DNA from: JAJPHC01 sp035255945
GTDB lineage: Bacteria; Acidobacteriota; Thermoanaerobaculia; Gp7-AA8
NCBI GenBank assembly: GCA_035255945.1
Contig: DATEZA010000064.1
Coordinates: forward strand, 1 to 34,617
DNA length: 34,617 nucleotides
Reading direction: 5' to 3'
Each line of letters starts with the position of its first letter. The first letter of the stretch is position 1. Under the pieces are notes generated by a model. It was not told where the DNA came from. It saw only the letters and a program-made list of their open reading frames with translations, and made no database searches. Positions 8,856 to 16,523 of the stretch are shown piece after piece. The position numbers and the translations under genes are program-made.

Positions 8856-9908
8856 ATGAAAACAGCCATCGTCACCGGCGCGGCCGGTCTCATCGGATCC
8901 GAGTCGGTCCGCTTTCTCTGCGACCGCGGTTTCCGCGTCATCGGCATCGACAACGACATGCGCCGCTATTTCTTCGGCGAAGGGGCGTCGACGCACTGGA
9001 TGGTGGAGCGGCTCACCGCGGCCTACCCGAATTTTCATAATGAGAATTTCGACATCCGCGATCTCGACGCATTATCGAAATTATTCGCGGAGCATTCATC
9101 CGGCATCGCGCTCGTGCTGCACACTGCGGCGCAGCCGTCGCATGACTGGGCGGCGCGCGAGCCGCTGACCGATTTCACCATCAATGCGAACGGCACGCTC
9201 AACATGCTCGAGGTCACGCGCAAATACTGTCCCGAGGCGGTGTTCATCTTCACCTCGACGAACAAGGTGTACGGCGACCGTCCCAATTCGCTGCCGCTGA
9301 TCGAGGGCGAAACGCGCTGGGAAATTGCGGAGGAGCATCCGTATTACGCGCGCGGCATCGACGAAACGATGTCCATCGACAGCACGCTGCACTCGATCTT
9401 CGGCGCGTCGAAAGTGGCGGCCGACGTGATGGTGCAGGAGTACGGCCGTTATTTCGGGATGAAGACCGGCGTGTTCCGCGGCGGCTGTCTCACCGGGCCC
9501 GCGCATTCCGGCGCGGAGCTGCACGGATTTCTCGCGTGGCTGATGCAGTGCGCGATCGACGGCACGAAGTACCGCATTTACGGCTATCGCGGCAAGCAGG
9601 TCCGGGACAACATCCACAGCTTCGATCTGGTCAATGCGCTCTGGCATTTCTACGAGAATCCGCGGGTGGGCGAGGCGTACAACATCGGCGGCGCGCGCTT
9701 CAGCAACTGCTCGATGCTGGAAGCGATCGCCATGTGTGAAGAGATCACCGGCCGCCGCATGAACACGGAGTACGTCGAGACGAACCGCGTCGGCGATCAC
9801 ATCTGGTGGATCAGCGACGTCGCGAAATTCCAGAGTCACTTCCCGTCATGGAAGCTGACGAAGAACGTTCGCGACATCCTGATGGAGATTCACGCCGCGA
9901 AATCGTGA
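8856..9908 (+). CDS. RfbE-like (CDP-paratose 2-epimerase family) NAD-dependent epimerase
   Basis: A 350-residue extended SDR. GAAGLIG at residues 8-14 binds NAD, followed by GIDND and the TSTNKVYGD strand near 133-141. The segment TAAQPSHDWA and the length point to the CDP-paratose/tyvelose 2-epimerase group. The usual catalytic tyrosine of YxxxK is a phenylalanine here (FGASK, F182 and K186), which may be a feature of this subfamily. It starts 21 nt after the glycosyltransferase, with GGAG in the gap as a ribosome site. The product is probably an unusual deoxy or branched sugar nucleotide, but no dedicated CDP-sugar synthesis genes are in the window, so the true substrate is open. Confidence 0.75.
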   Translation: MKTAIVTGAAGLIGSESVRFLCDRGFRVIGIDNDMRRYFFGEGASTHWMVERLTAAYPNFHNENFDIRDLDALSKLFAEHSSGIALVLHTAAQPSHDWAAREPLTDFTINANGTLNMLEVTRKYCPEAVFIFTSTNKVYGDRPNSLPLIEGETRWEIAEEHPYYARGIDETMSIDSTLHSIFGASKVAADVMVQEYGRYFGMKTGVFRGGCLTGPAHSGAELHGFLAWLMQCAIDGTKYRIYGYRGKQVRDNIHSFDLVNALWHFYENPRVGEAYNIGGARFSNCSMLEAIAMCEEITGRRMNTEYVETNRVGDHIWWISDVAKFQSHFPSWKLTKNVRDILMEIHAAKS

Positions 9909-9919
9909 TGGCGCTGCCG

Positions 9920-10043
9920 CGCGACGGCATGGCCGTCGCGGAAGAAAGCAGCGGCGGCATGGCCGCCGCACTCCTTTACCTTAGCGCGGAGTGCGGCGGC
10001 CATGCCGCCGCTGCCACTACCGGCCGCTGCCATGCCGCGGCCG
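9920..10043. repeat. Cluster of four GGCATGGCC-core palindromic hairpins (REP-like), copy 1
   Basis: Four short palindromes share the core GGCATGGCC or its reverse complement: 9920-9940, 9950-9972, 9990-10012 and 10021-10043 (the last with one core mismatch). The second and third are exact 23-nt reverse complements of each other with a 17-nt spacer, so they can also form one long hairpin. Using the ATG in the core as an arrow, the order is plus, plus, minus, minus. The cluster lies between the convergent epimerase and protease genes, where it may also stop transcription from both sides. A related cluster is at 27305-27412. Confidence 0.8.
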
Positions 10044-10051
10044 TGGAAGAA

Positions 10052-12424
10052 TCAGCGTGGCGCGGCGATGTGCCAGCTCAGATTCGACTCCGTCGGGAAC
10101 GTGAGTGTCGTCGAGATCGTCCCCGACGGCGACATGATCCATGCCACGTCTTGTCCGGTCGCGTAATTACGCAGAACGATGTCGGCGATCGAGTCGCCGT
10201 TGTAGCTCGACACCGCGTCGATCTGCGTGCTCGACGTCAGCGACGGGCCCACCACCGCCGACGACAACAGCGTCGCGGAATTGCTGCCGCCCATGTACCA
10301 GAGGAGCACCTGGCCGGTCGACGAGTTGCGCCAGAGGATGTCCTGCGCGCCGTCGCCATTGAAATTGCCGCTGCCCACCATGCGCCACGACAGATCGGGA
10401 GCCGAGGTCAGGCCGACCGATGAAGAGAGCGTCGCGCCGTTCATGTACCAGATCACGTTCACGCCGGCGCCGTAATGCCTCCAGAGCAGGTCGGGCTTGC
10501 CGTCGCCATTGAAATCATTCACTGATTCAATGCGCCAGTTGGTGTCGGCGACCTTCGGCAGCGTCAGCGTCGAGCTGTACGTCGTGCCGTTCATGATCCA
10601 GACGAGATCGTCGCCGGTGGCGTAGTTGCGCCACACGATGTCCTGTTTCCCGTCGCCGTTGAAATCGCCCGTTCCGGCGATGGAGAAATTGAGATCGGTG
10701 GCGGAGAGGATCGCCACGGAGCTCAGCACCGTGCCCGACGACGACATCAGCCAGATTCGATTCTGCCCGGTCGCGAAATTGCGCCAGACGATGTCCGGAA
10801 TCCCGTCGGCATTGAAGTCGCCGCGCACCGGTCCGGTGCCGCCGCCGCCCGCGGTGACCGTCACCGTGACCGTGGCGCTGTTGACGACGCCGCATCCATT
10901 GCTGATGCGCACCCAGTAGCTCGTCGTCGAGGTGGGCGCCACGCTGAGAGACGATCCGATCGCGCCATTGACCGGCGAATTCGTGTTGCCGCTCGTGCCT
11001 ACATACCACTGATACGTCAGCGGCGCCGTTCCCACTGCAACGACGGAGAGCGTCGTCGACTGGCCGGCGGTGATGGTCCGCGACGCCGCCTGCGTGGTGA
11101 CCGACGGCGGCGTACAGGTTGAACCGCCGCCGTTCGGATAGACCGCATCGACCGCGTGCTGATCCCACGCCTGCAGGGTCGCATTCACGCCCTGCACGAC
11201 GAACGACCGCATGATCGCCTGGTTGGAGCATTCGAGCGACGGGTCGTTCGCGCAGGCCGAGTTGGAGTCGCGCGTCTGATCGGAGTGCCGGAAGCCGAGC
11301 GTATGTCCGAGCTCGTGCGCCACGGCGCTGTTGAAGTCGCCGTTGTTGAAGAGGAGCGTGCAGTTGGCGAGGCCGCGGTTCATCTCGACGTCGCCTTCCT
11401 TCGTCGTGACGAACGTCTCGGCCCCGAGGGGGTGCGTGCCGGACGCGGAGGTCACGCCGCCGAGTCCGAGCGTGCCGGAGTAGCTGTTGCCCGAGCATTG
11501 AAACGGAGTCACGCCCCACGAGCTCAGATCGCGCTCGAAGAGCACCGTGTTCGCGCCGTCGGTTGCATGCAGGCCCTGCGTGTGCGTGCTGTCGGTGCCG
11601 CCGTAGACGTAGTTGACGTTCGAGTTGGGATCGTTGTCCCACGCGGCGATGCCGGTCTGCACGGCGGTGGTGCCGTTGCCCGGCGCTCCCGGCTCGCCCG
11701 ACGCGCCGGCGAACCAGGTCACGCCGTTCGGAAACACGTTCCAGCGCGCGCCCTGACTGCCGCTGATCGTCATCGTGTACGACGTCGCGGTGAACGTCGC
11801 GTTGGTCACGGCGGTGAAGCGTCCCGATCGCGTTGCAGGCTGCGGTGTCGATTCGAGGAAGTAATTCTCCGTGGCCGGTTTCGCCGCCGCTTCGGACCGC
11901 ACGAACTGCAGAAATGCATTCGCGTCGCGCGTGCGCTCGCGATGCACGTTCAGGTCGGGATCCCATCCGGTGATCTCGCTCGCATCGCGCGCGAGCACCG
12001 GACGTCCCGTCTCGTCTTTGCTGAATGAGAACTTGCCGAGGACCAGGTCGGCGACGGACCAGCGATCGGGGCCGGTATGTTTGAGGAAGAGCAGGAGTCG
12101 CTGACCGTTCTCGAATCGCGGCGATCCGGCGATGTACGAAGCGACGTTGCCGACCGTGCCGCCGGGCTCGACGACATCGAGTGTGGCGACCCGGGCAGTG
12201 CCCTTGATCGTCTCCTCGACTGACATTTTTGTGACTGTCTCGATGCCGCCGTCGCGCGTGAACTGTCCGTACGACATCACCGGTGTGGCGAGGACGATGG
12301 CGTCGGCGCGGCGGACGAGGTCGCGATCGTCAGGGACGACGAACGTAGCGGCCTGGCTGACTGCGGAAACGAGAAGCGAAATGGCGAGCAGAACGGAGAG
12401 GACAACTCGATTGGGGTGAGTCAT
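10052..12424 (-). CDS. Secreted matrixin-like zinc metalloprotease with Ig-like and VCBS/FG-GAP repeats
   Basis: A 790-residue protein. A signal peptide (about residues 1-26, ending near SQA) directs export. The zinc site HELGHTLGFRH at 370-380 is the extended HExxHxxGxxH motif of metzincins, and AIMRS at about 403-407 could be the Met-turn, as in matrixins. A proline- and threonine-rich Ig-like domain covers about 438-525. The C-terminal part from about 533 holds five repeats with the pattern DFNxDGxxDIxWRN (near 535, 586, 636, 687 and 740), a calcium-binding VCBS/FG-GAP propeller type often used for adhesion. It probably acts outside the cell. It runs against the surrounding sugar genes and follows the beta-helix gene. 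The start is the ATG at 12424; the ribosome site is weak. Confidence 0.85.
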   Translation of the reverse strand: MTHPNRVVLSVLLAISLLVSAVSQAATFVVPDDRDLVRRADAIVLATPVMSYGQFTRDGGIETVTKMSVEETIKGTARVATLDVVEPGGTVGNVASYIAGSPRFENGQRLLLFLKHTGPDRWSVADLVLGKFSFSKDETGRPVLARDASEITGWDPDLNVHRERTRDANAFLQFVRSEAAAKPATENYFLESTPQPATRSGRFTAVTNATFTATSYTMTISGSQGARWNVFPNGVTWFAGASGEPGAPGNGTTAVQTGIAAWDNDPNSNVNYVYGGTDSTHTQGLHATDGANTVLFERDLSSWGVTPFQCSGNSYSGTLGLGGVTSASGTHPLGAETFVTTKEGDVEMNRGLANCTLLFNNGDFNSAVAHELGHTLGFRHSDQTRDSNSACANDPSLECSNQAIMRSFVVQGVNATLQAWDQHAVDAVYPNGGGSTCTPPSVTTQAASRTITAGQSTTLSVVAVGTAPLTYQWYVGTSGNTNSPVNGAIGSSLSVAPTSTTSYWVRISNGCGVVNSATVTVTVTAGGGGTGPVRGDFNADGIPDIVWRNFATGQNRIWLMSSSGTVLSSVAILSATDLNFSIAGTGDFNGDGKQDIVWRNYATGDDLVWIMNGTTYSSTLTLPKVADTNWRIESVNDFNGDGKPDLLWRHYGAGVNVIWYMNGATLSSSVGLTSAPDLSWRMVGSGNFNGDGAQDILWRNSSTGQVLLWYMGGSNSATLLSSAVVGPSLTSSTQIDAVSSYNGDSIADIVLRNYATGQDVAWIMSPSGTISTTLTFPTESNLSWHIAAPR

Positions 12425-12474
12425 GGCAAGAAAGTCTCTGGCCAGCGGATAGCAACCGGCGAGCCACGTTCCGC

Positions 12475-12511
12475 ACCAAAAAAGAAACGGCGGACGTTGC
12501 CGTCCGCCGTT
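12475..12511 (-). terminator. Intrinsic terminator of the beta-helix protein gene
   Basis: An 11-bp perfect GC-rich stem (12486-12496 with 12501-12511, loop TTGC) is followed on the minus strand by TTTCTTTTTT. It lies 24 nt past the stop of the beta-helix gene and upstream of the protease gene, so the two secreted-protein genes are probably separate transcripts. Confidence 0.85.
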
Positions 12512-12534
12512 CCGTCTGCTTCGTGTGGAAGAGC

Positions 12535-13449
12535 TTATTGCTGCGCGAGGCTCGAGGTGACGCTGTTGTCGCCCGCGTTGCCGGTGATGACGTTGTTCTG
12601 GAAACCGGTCACGCTGCCGAGCGCGCCGCTGCCGTCGCCAGCCTTCGCAATGCCCTGCGCGGTGTTCTTGGTCACGATGCAGCGCGACAGGATGATGCTC
12701 GACGCGCTGTTCAGACCGGAGAAGATACCGAACTGGTTGTTCGACGACTCCGACGACTCGACGGAGATGAACGTGTTCGAGGCGTCGGCCACGATGCCGC
12801 CGGCGGTGTTGAAGGCGAAGATCGAACGGCTGATGAAGCCGTTGCAGTTCGTGCCGATCTCGATGCCGTTACCACCGTTGTTGTGCGAGCGGGTGAGCTC
12901 GACGCTGGCGTTGACGTTCGCTGCAGCCGGGAAGACCAGGATGCCGTGCGAGCTGTTGTTGCGGATGTTGCAGTTGATGACGTTGAGCTTGCTGGTCACG
13001 GTTGCCAGGTCGGCGATGCCGCGCTGATAGCCGAAGATCTCGCAGTTCTCGACGGTGACCACGGCGGCGGTGTTGATGCGAACGCCGTCGACAGCGCCGG
13101 TGATGCCTTCGATGTCGAGGCCGCGCAGCGTGACCTTGTCGGTCGCGGTCGCGCTGATGACGACGCCATTCGTGCCGGACGCGAGCACGCCGCCCATGAA
13201 CGGAGTGGCGTCGATGGTAATCGACTTCGTAATCGTCACGGCGCCGAAGCCGGCCGAGTCGATCGCGTTGATGATGCCGCCGTTTGCAGTCTTGCTGATC
13301 GCACCCGCGAACGTCTTGCACGGTGCGGTGCGGCTGCACGGGTTGACGTCGTCACCGACGCCCGAAACCCACGTACGTGTTGCCTGAGCATGGGCCAGCG
13401 AAGCCACACCCAGAGTCAGCGCCAGAGCCAGTACTTGAATCTTCTTCAT
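12535..13449 (-). CDS. Secreted right-handed parallel beta-helix protein
   Basis: A 304-residue protein with a clear signal peptide (MKKIQVLALALTLGV, cleavage near AHA-Q at about residue 22). The mature part starts with RTWVSGVGDD and CSRTAPCKTF, then repeats of about 22-25 residues rich in I, V, N and G. These are the coils of pectate-lyase-like beta-helices seen in many secreted proteins. I see no catalytic residues that name a substrate; it may be a structural or carbohydrate-binding surface protein. I chose the ATG at 13449 because AGGAGGA stands 7 nt upstream; the frame is open 41 codons further but without a ribosome site. It has its own terminator and a likely promoter -10 box at 13531-13536. 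Confidence 0.85.
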   Translation of the reverse strand: MKKIQVLALALTLGVASLAHAQATRTWVSGVGDDVNPCSRTAPCKTFAGAISKTANGGIINAIDSAGFGAVTITKSITIDATPFMGGVLASGTNGVVISATATDKVTLRGLDIEGITGAVDGVRINTAAVVTVENCEIFGYQRGIADLATVTSKLNVINCNIRNNSSHGILVFPAAANVNASVELTRSHNNGGNGIEIGTNCNGFISRSIFAFNTAGGIVADASNTFISVESSESSNNQFGIFSGLNSASSIILSRCIVTKNTAQGIAKAGDGSGALGSVTGFQNNVITGNAGDNSVTSSLAQQ

Positions 13450-13456
13450 CGAATTC

Positions 13457-13463
13457 TCCTCCT
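13457..13463 (-). promoter_or_regulatory. Strong Shine-Dalgarno site for the beta-helix gene
   Basis: AGGAGGA on the minus strand, 7 nt before the ATG at 13449. It decides the start against the longer open frame and suggests high expression of this secreted protein. Confidence 0.85.
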
Positions 13464-13530
13464 GTAGTCGCGTCGCCCCTGGCGCGCGAGTTTGTCGAAC
13501 TGGGAACTTCCCGTTTGGGGGATGGCGGCC

Positions 13531-13536
13531 ATTATA
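13531..13536 (-). promoter_or_regulatory. Probable -10 promoter box (TATAAT) for the beta-helix gene
   Basis: A consensus TATAAT reads on the minus strand about 82 nt before the start codon. No good -35 hexamer lies 16-18 nt upstream, so the promoter may need an activator. A small inverted repeat, GGGAACTTCCC at 13502-13512, falls just downstream in the expected leader and could be an operator. Confidence 0.45.
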
Positions 13537-13751
13537 AGCGTCTTTCCGGAAGGGTGCTGTGCGGTAGATCACAACTTTTTTCAGGTCCCGGGCGGGAATG
13601 CCGGGCCGGCAGCTCGTTCGAGCTCACCGTTCCTTCCGGATTAGGTAAGGCAGTGTACACCAAAGATTTTTTCGATTCCGGAGAGGCAATACTCGAAATG
13701 TTTCGGAGGTTGCTGGATCGTCAGTGCAGTAGATTGATGCCGGCGATTCGC

Positions 13752-14870
13752 ATGAGACTTCTGCATTGCATCTGGTCAATGGATGGCGGCGGCGCGGAAC
13801 GCCAGTTGCGCGATCTCGCACCCGCCCTCGCCGCCCGCGGCCATGACGTCCACGTGGCATCCGTTTTTGGCGGCGTCCATCTCGCCGCCCTCACACCGAA
13901 ATGCACCGTGCACGAGATCCGGCCGCGGACGAGCCGCGACCCGCGCATCGTCACCCGGCTGTTCTCGCTCATTCGCCGGCTGCGCCCCGACCTCGTCCAG
14001 ACCTGGCTCACGTACACCGACATCGCGGCCGGCGTCTCCGCGACGCTGCTTCGCGTGCCGTGGGTTCTGAGCGAGCGCAGCTCGGCGCTGATGTATCCCT
14101 CGATGCGTCTCGCCGGTCTGCGAGTGGTGGCCGGCCGCCGCGCATCGCTGATCATCGCCAACTCGCCCGGTGGTGCTCAATACTGGCGCGACCACGGCGT
14201 CGACCGGCTGGAAGTCATTCCGAACTTCGTCTCGCTTCCCGCGCCCGGGCCGGACGAGCCGTTCGCCGGCGCCGCGATCGCGGGCGGCGATGAAGTGATC
14301 CTCGCGATCGGCCGCCTGGTTCCTGAAAAGAATCTGCTGACGCTCGTGCGTGCCTTCGCCGCGCTGCAGAAAAAACGGCCCGCGGTGAAGCTCGTGTTCT
14401 GCGGCATCGGTCCGCAGCGCGACGCGCTCGAAGCGGAGGGCGCCGCGCTCGGCGTTTCGGAGCGGCTGCACTTCCCAGGATTCGTCAACGTCGCATCGTG
14501 GCTGAAACGCGCCAGTGCGGTCGCCTCCGTGTCGACGTTTGAAGGCCATCCGAATGCAGTGCTCGAAGCGATGGCCGCGCGCGTGCCGGTCGTCCTCTCC
14601 GACATTCCATCGCATCACCACGTCGCCGGCGACGACGCGGCGTGGTTTGCCCCGGTCACCGATGCCGCGGCGGTCGCCCGGCAGCTCGAGCGCGTGCTGA
14701 CGTCGCCCGATGAAGCAGCGCAAAAAGCGGGAAGGGCGCGCCAGCTGGTGGAGAACCTTTCATTGGAGATGGTGGCGGCGCGTTATGAAGACGCATACCG
14801 GAAGGTGCTCGATGCACGTCGTCCGGCGGGGCGGCACATGCTGATTCCGAAGGACTCCATCTCGCGATGA
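13752..14870 (+). CDS. Glycosyltransferase family 4
   Basis: A 372-residue GT-B enzyme. The N-terminus MRLLHCIWSMDGGGAERQL is typical of family 4, with the glycine-rich acceptor-side loop. The C-terminal half has the IGRLVPEKNL strand and the EGHPNAVLEAMA segment that carries the E-x7-E nucleotide-sugar motif. It would transfer a sugar from an NDP donor to the lipid-linked unit on the cytoplasmic side. I chose the ATG at 13752 on family alignment; ATGs at 13737 and 13698 are possible, the last with a ribosome-site-like GGAGAGG. It overlaps the Wzy-like gene (ATGA at 14867), so they are one operon. Confidence 0.88.
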   Translation: MRLLHCIWSMDGGGAERQLRDLAPALAARGHDVHVASVFGGVHLAALTPKCTVHEIRPRTSRDPRIVTRLFSLIRRLRPDLVQTWLTYTDIAAGVSATLLRVPWVLSERSSALMYPSMRLAGLRVVAGRRASLIIANSPGGAQYWRDHGVDRLEVIPNFVSLPAPGPDEPFAGAAIAGGDEVILAIGRLVPEKNLLTLVRAFAALQKKRPAVKLVFCGIGPQRDALEAEGAALGVSERLHFPGFVNVASWLKRASAVASVSTFEGHPNAVLEAMAARVPVVLSDIPSHHHVAGDDAAWFAPVTDAAAVARQLERVLTSPDEAAQKAGRARQLVENLSLEMVAARYEDAYRKVLDARRPAGRHMLIPKDSISR

Positions 14871-16366
14871 GATCGCCGGTGCGGACCGGCATGCCTCGCC
14901 GCCGCGTCCAGGCCGCGGCGATGAACGTCCTGTTCGTCATTACCGCGCTGGTGATTCTGCTGCTGATGCCCGAAGAGCGCGTGCTGATCGCGCCGGCGCT
15001 GGCGCTTTGTGCCATCGCGCTCTGGTTCCTGACCACACTCTGGGTTCGCGACGGTGTGCCGCCCGTGTTCGAGTCGGGCACGATGTGGATGCTGGCCACC
15101 GCCGTCTACGGCACGGTTCCGATGATCGGCTTCGCGCTGATGCACGGACAATGGACCGAGTTCTCGGATTCCCGCCTTCAACAATACGACTTCAATCGTG
15201 CGGAGCTGGCCCGTTTCGGATGGGACTACGTCATTTACACCGTCAGCTTCGTCGCCGTTTATCTCGTGGCGCGCGGACGCAGACCGCTGCGCACGAGAAT
15301 GTTGCGCCGTCCCTCAAACGCGTCGATCGTGATCATCCTCGTGATGCTGATCGCCATCGAGGCGGTCGCGGTCGCGTTGCGTGTCGTCTATCAGTACGAC
15401 CTCGACGTCAGTTACACGCAGTTGCAGCAGGTGAAGGAGAGCGCGCGGCAGGTGCCGTACGTGATCCTGCAGTTTTCGCACGTCATTCTCGATGCGAAGC
15501 TCGTCATCCAGCAGGCGATTCTGGCGCTGCTGTTCATGAGCTGGCGCCGCTGGCGGTATCGCGCCGTGCTGCTGCTCTGGCTGGCCGCGGAAGTGGTCAG
15601 TCTGGTCGTAAAGCTCGGCTCGCGTGCCCCGGTCGTGCTGCTGCTGCTCAGTGCGGGAATGCTCTATCACCGGCTCGTGCGGCCGGTCACGTTCCGCCAG
15701 TTCTTCGCGGTCGGTCTGATCCTGCTGGTGGCATTTCTCGGCGTAGGAGTCGTGCGAGTAATGCAGGCCGCTCCCGATGTGGCGATCCCGAACGTGCTGA
15801 CCGCCACGAACGAATTTCAGGCCCTCTTCACGACGGCATATGACATTCACAAGCAGAAAGAACAGAACGTGCTGGGCGATGTGCCGTGGCAGTTGTATGC
15901 GGTCGATCTGTACCTGTTGATTCCGCGGCAGCTGCTCCCGTTCCAGAAAATCGATCCGGCGCAGTGGTATGTCGACAAGATCGGCGTGACCGGGGCGGTG
16001 TTCATGTTCGGCGTCATGGCGGAGGCCGCGCTCGGGCTGGGCGTCGTCGAGTTGATTGCGCGCGGCCTGATTCTCGGGCTGCTGCTGGGACTGCTGCATC
16101 GCTGGTATGTGAAGCATGCAGCCGGCTTCTGGCTCACCCTGCTTTACCTGTTCGTCTCCATCTGGACGTATTACACGTTCCGCGCGACGACGTTCTGGTT
16201 TCTCTACAACGTCGTCTACGAATTTCTGCCGGTCATGGCGTTCGTGAAATTGACGGAGCTCCTCGTCTCGAAGGTGAGACATGCCCGCAATGCGGCGGCG
16301 CAGGACGGCGTCAGTGAAGGATCTCGACGTCGCCGAGCGCTACCTGATACCGCTGCGGTTCGATGA
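14867..16366 (+). CDS. Wzy-like O-antigen/EPS polymerase
   Basis: A 499-residue, very hydrophobic protein with about ten to twelve membrane segments and a larger extracytoplasmic loop around residues 300-370, preceded by VQEL-type polar stretches. That is the layout of repeat-unit polymerases, which join flipped units on the periplasmic side. The start overlaps the GT4 stop; an internal ATG after about 18 residues (MNVLFVITALV) could be the real start, as it lies right before the first helix. The C-terminus is a basic tail. Wzy proteins have little sequence conservation, so the call is by topology and context. Confidence 0.75.
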   Translation: MRSPVRTGMPRRRVQAAAMNVLFVITALVILLLMPEERVLIAPALALCAIALWFLTTLWVRDGVPPVFESGTMWMLATAVYGTVPMIGFALMHGQWTEFSDSRLQQYDFNRAELARFGWDYVIYTVSFVAVYLVARGRRPLRTRMLRRPSNASIVIILVMLIAIEAVAVALRVVYQYDLDVSYTQLQQVKESARQVPYVILQFSHVILDAKLVIQQAILALLFMSWRRWRYRAVLLLWLAAEVVSLVVKLGSRAPVVLLLLSAGMLYHRLVRPVTFRQFFAVGLILLVAFLGVGVVRVMQAAPDVAIPNVLTATNEFQALFTTAYDIHKQKEQNVLGDVPWQLYAVDLYLLIPRQLLPFQKIDPAQWYVDKIGVTGAVFMFGVMAEAALGLGVVELIARGLILGLLLGLLHRWYVKHAAGFWLTLLYLFVSIWTYYTFRATTFWFLYNVVYEFLPVMAFVKLTELLVSKVRHARNAAAQDGVSEGSRRRRALPDTAAVR

Positions 16367-16523
16367 ATTGCGCTTGCGGAAGACTCGTCTCGAGCCGCGA
16401 TCGTGACGGAAAATAAGGCAACAACGACAACGGTTCGGGGAGACACGACTATTTGATCGACGAACAGCTCGACAATTCGTTGACACGATTGGTGAGTTAG
16501 GATCAAGCGGAGAAACGGCAAAC

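Larger units (their letters stand above)
13450..13751. other. Divergent intergenic region
   Basis: About 300 nt separate the beta-helix gene from the GT4 gene. On the minus strand it holds the ribosome site and TATAAT described separately. On the plus strand I see no convincing promoter. A short in-frame extension of the GT4 gene from an ATG at 13698, with GGAGAGG 11 nt upstream, falls here and may be the true start of that gene. No other gene is evident. Confidence 0.5.

Noticed and set aside
9950..10012. Perfect 23-nt inverted repeat as possible ends of an insertion sequence
   Set aside because: Only 17 nt lie between the arms and there is no transposase; a REP-like hairpin pair explains it better.
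16480..16485. Consensus TTGACA upstream of the asparagine synthase gene
   Set aside because: No acceptable -10 box at 16-18 nt; TAGGAT lies only 12 nt away, so I did not call a promoter.
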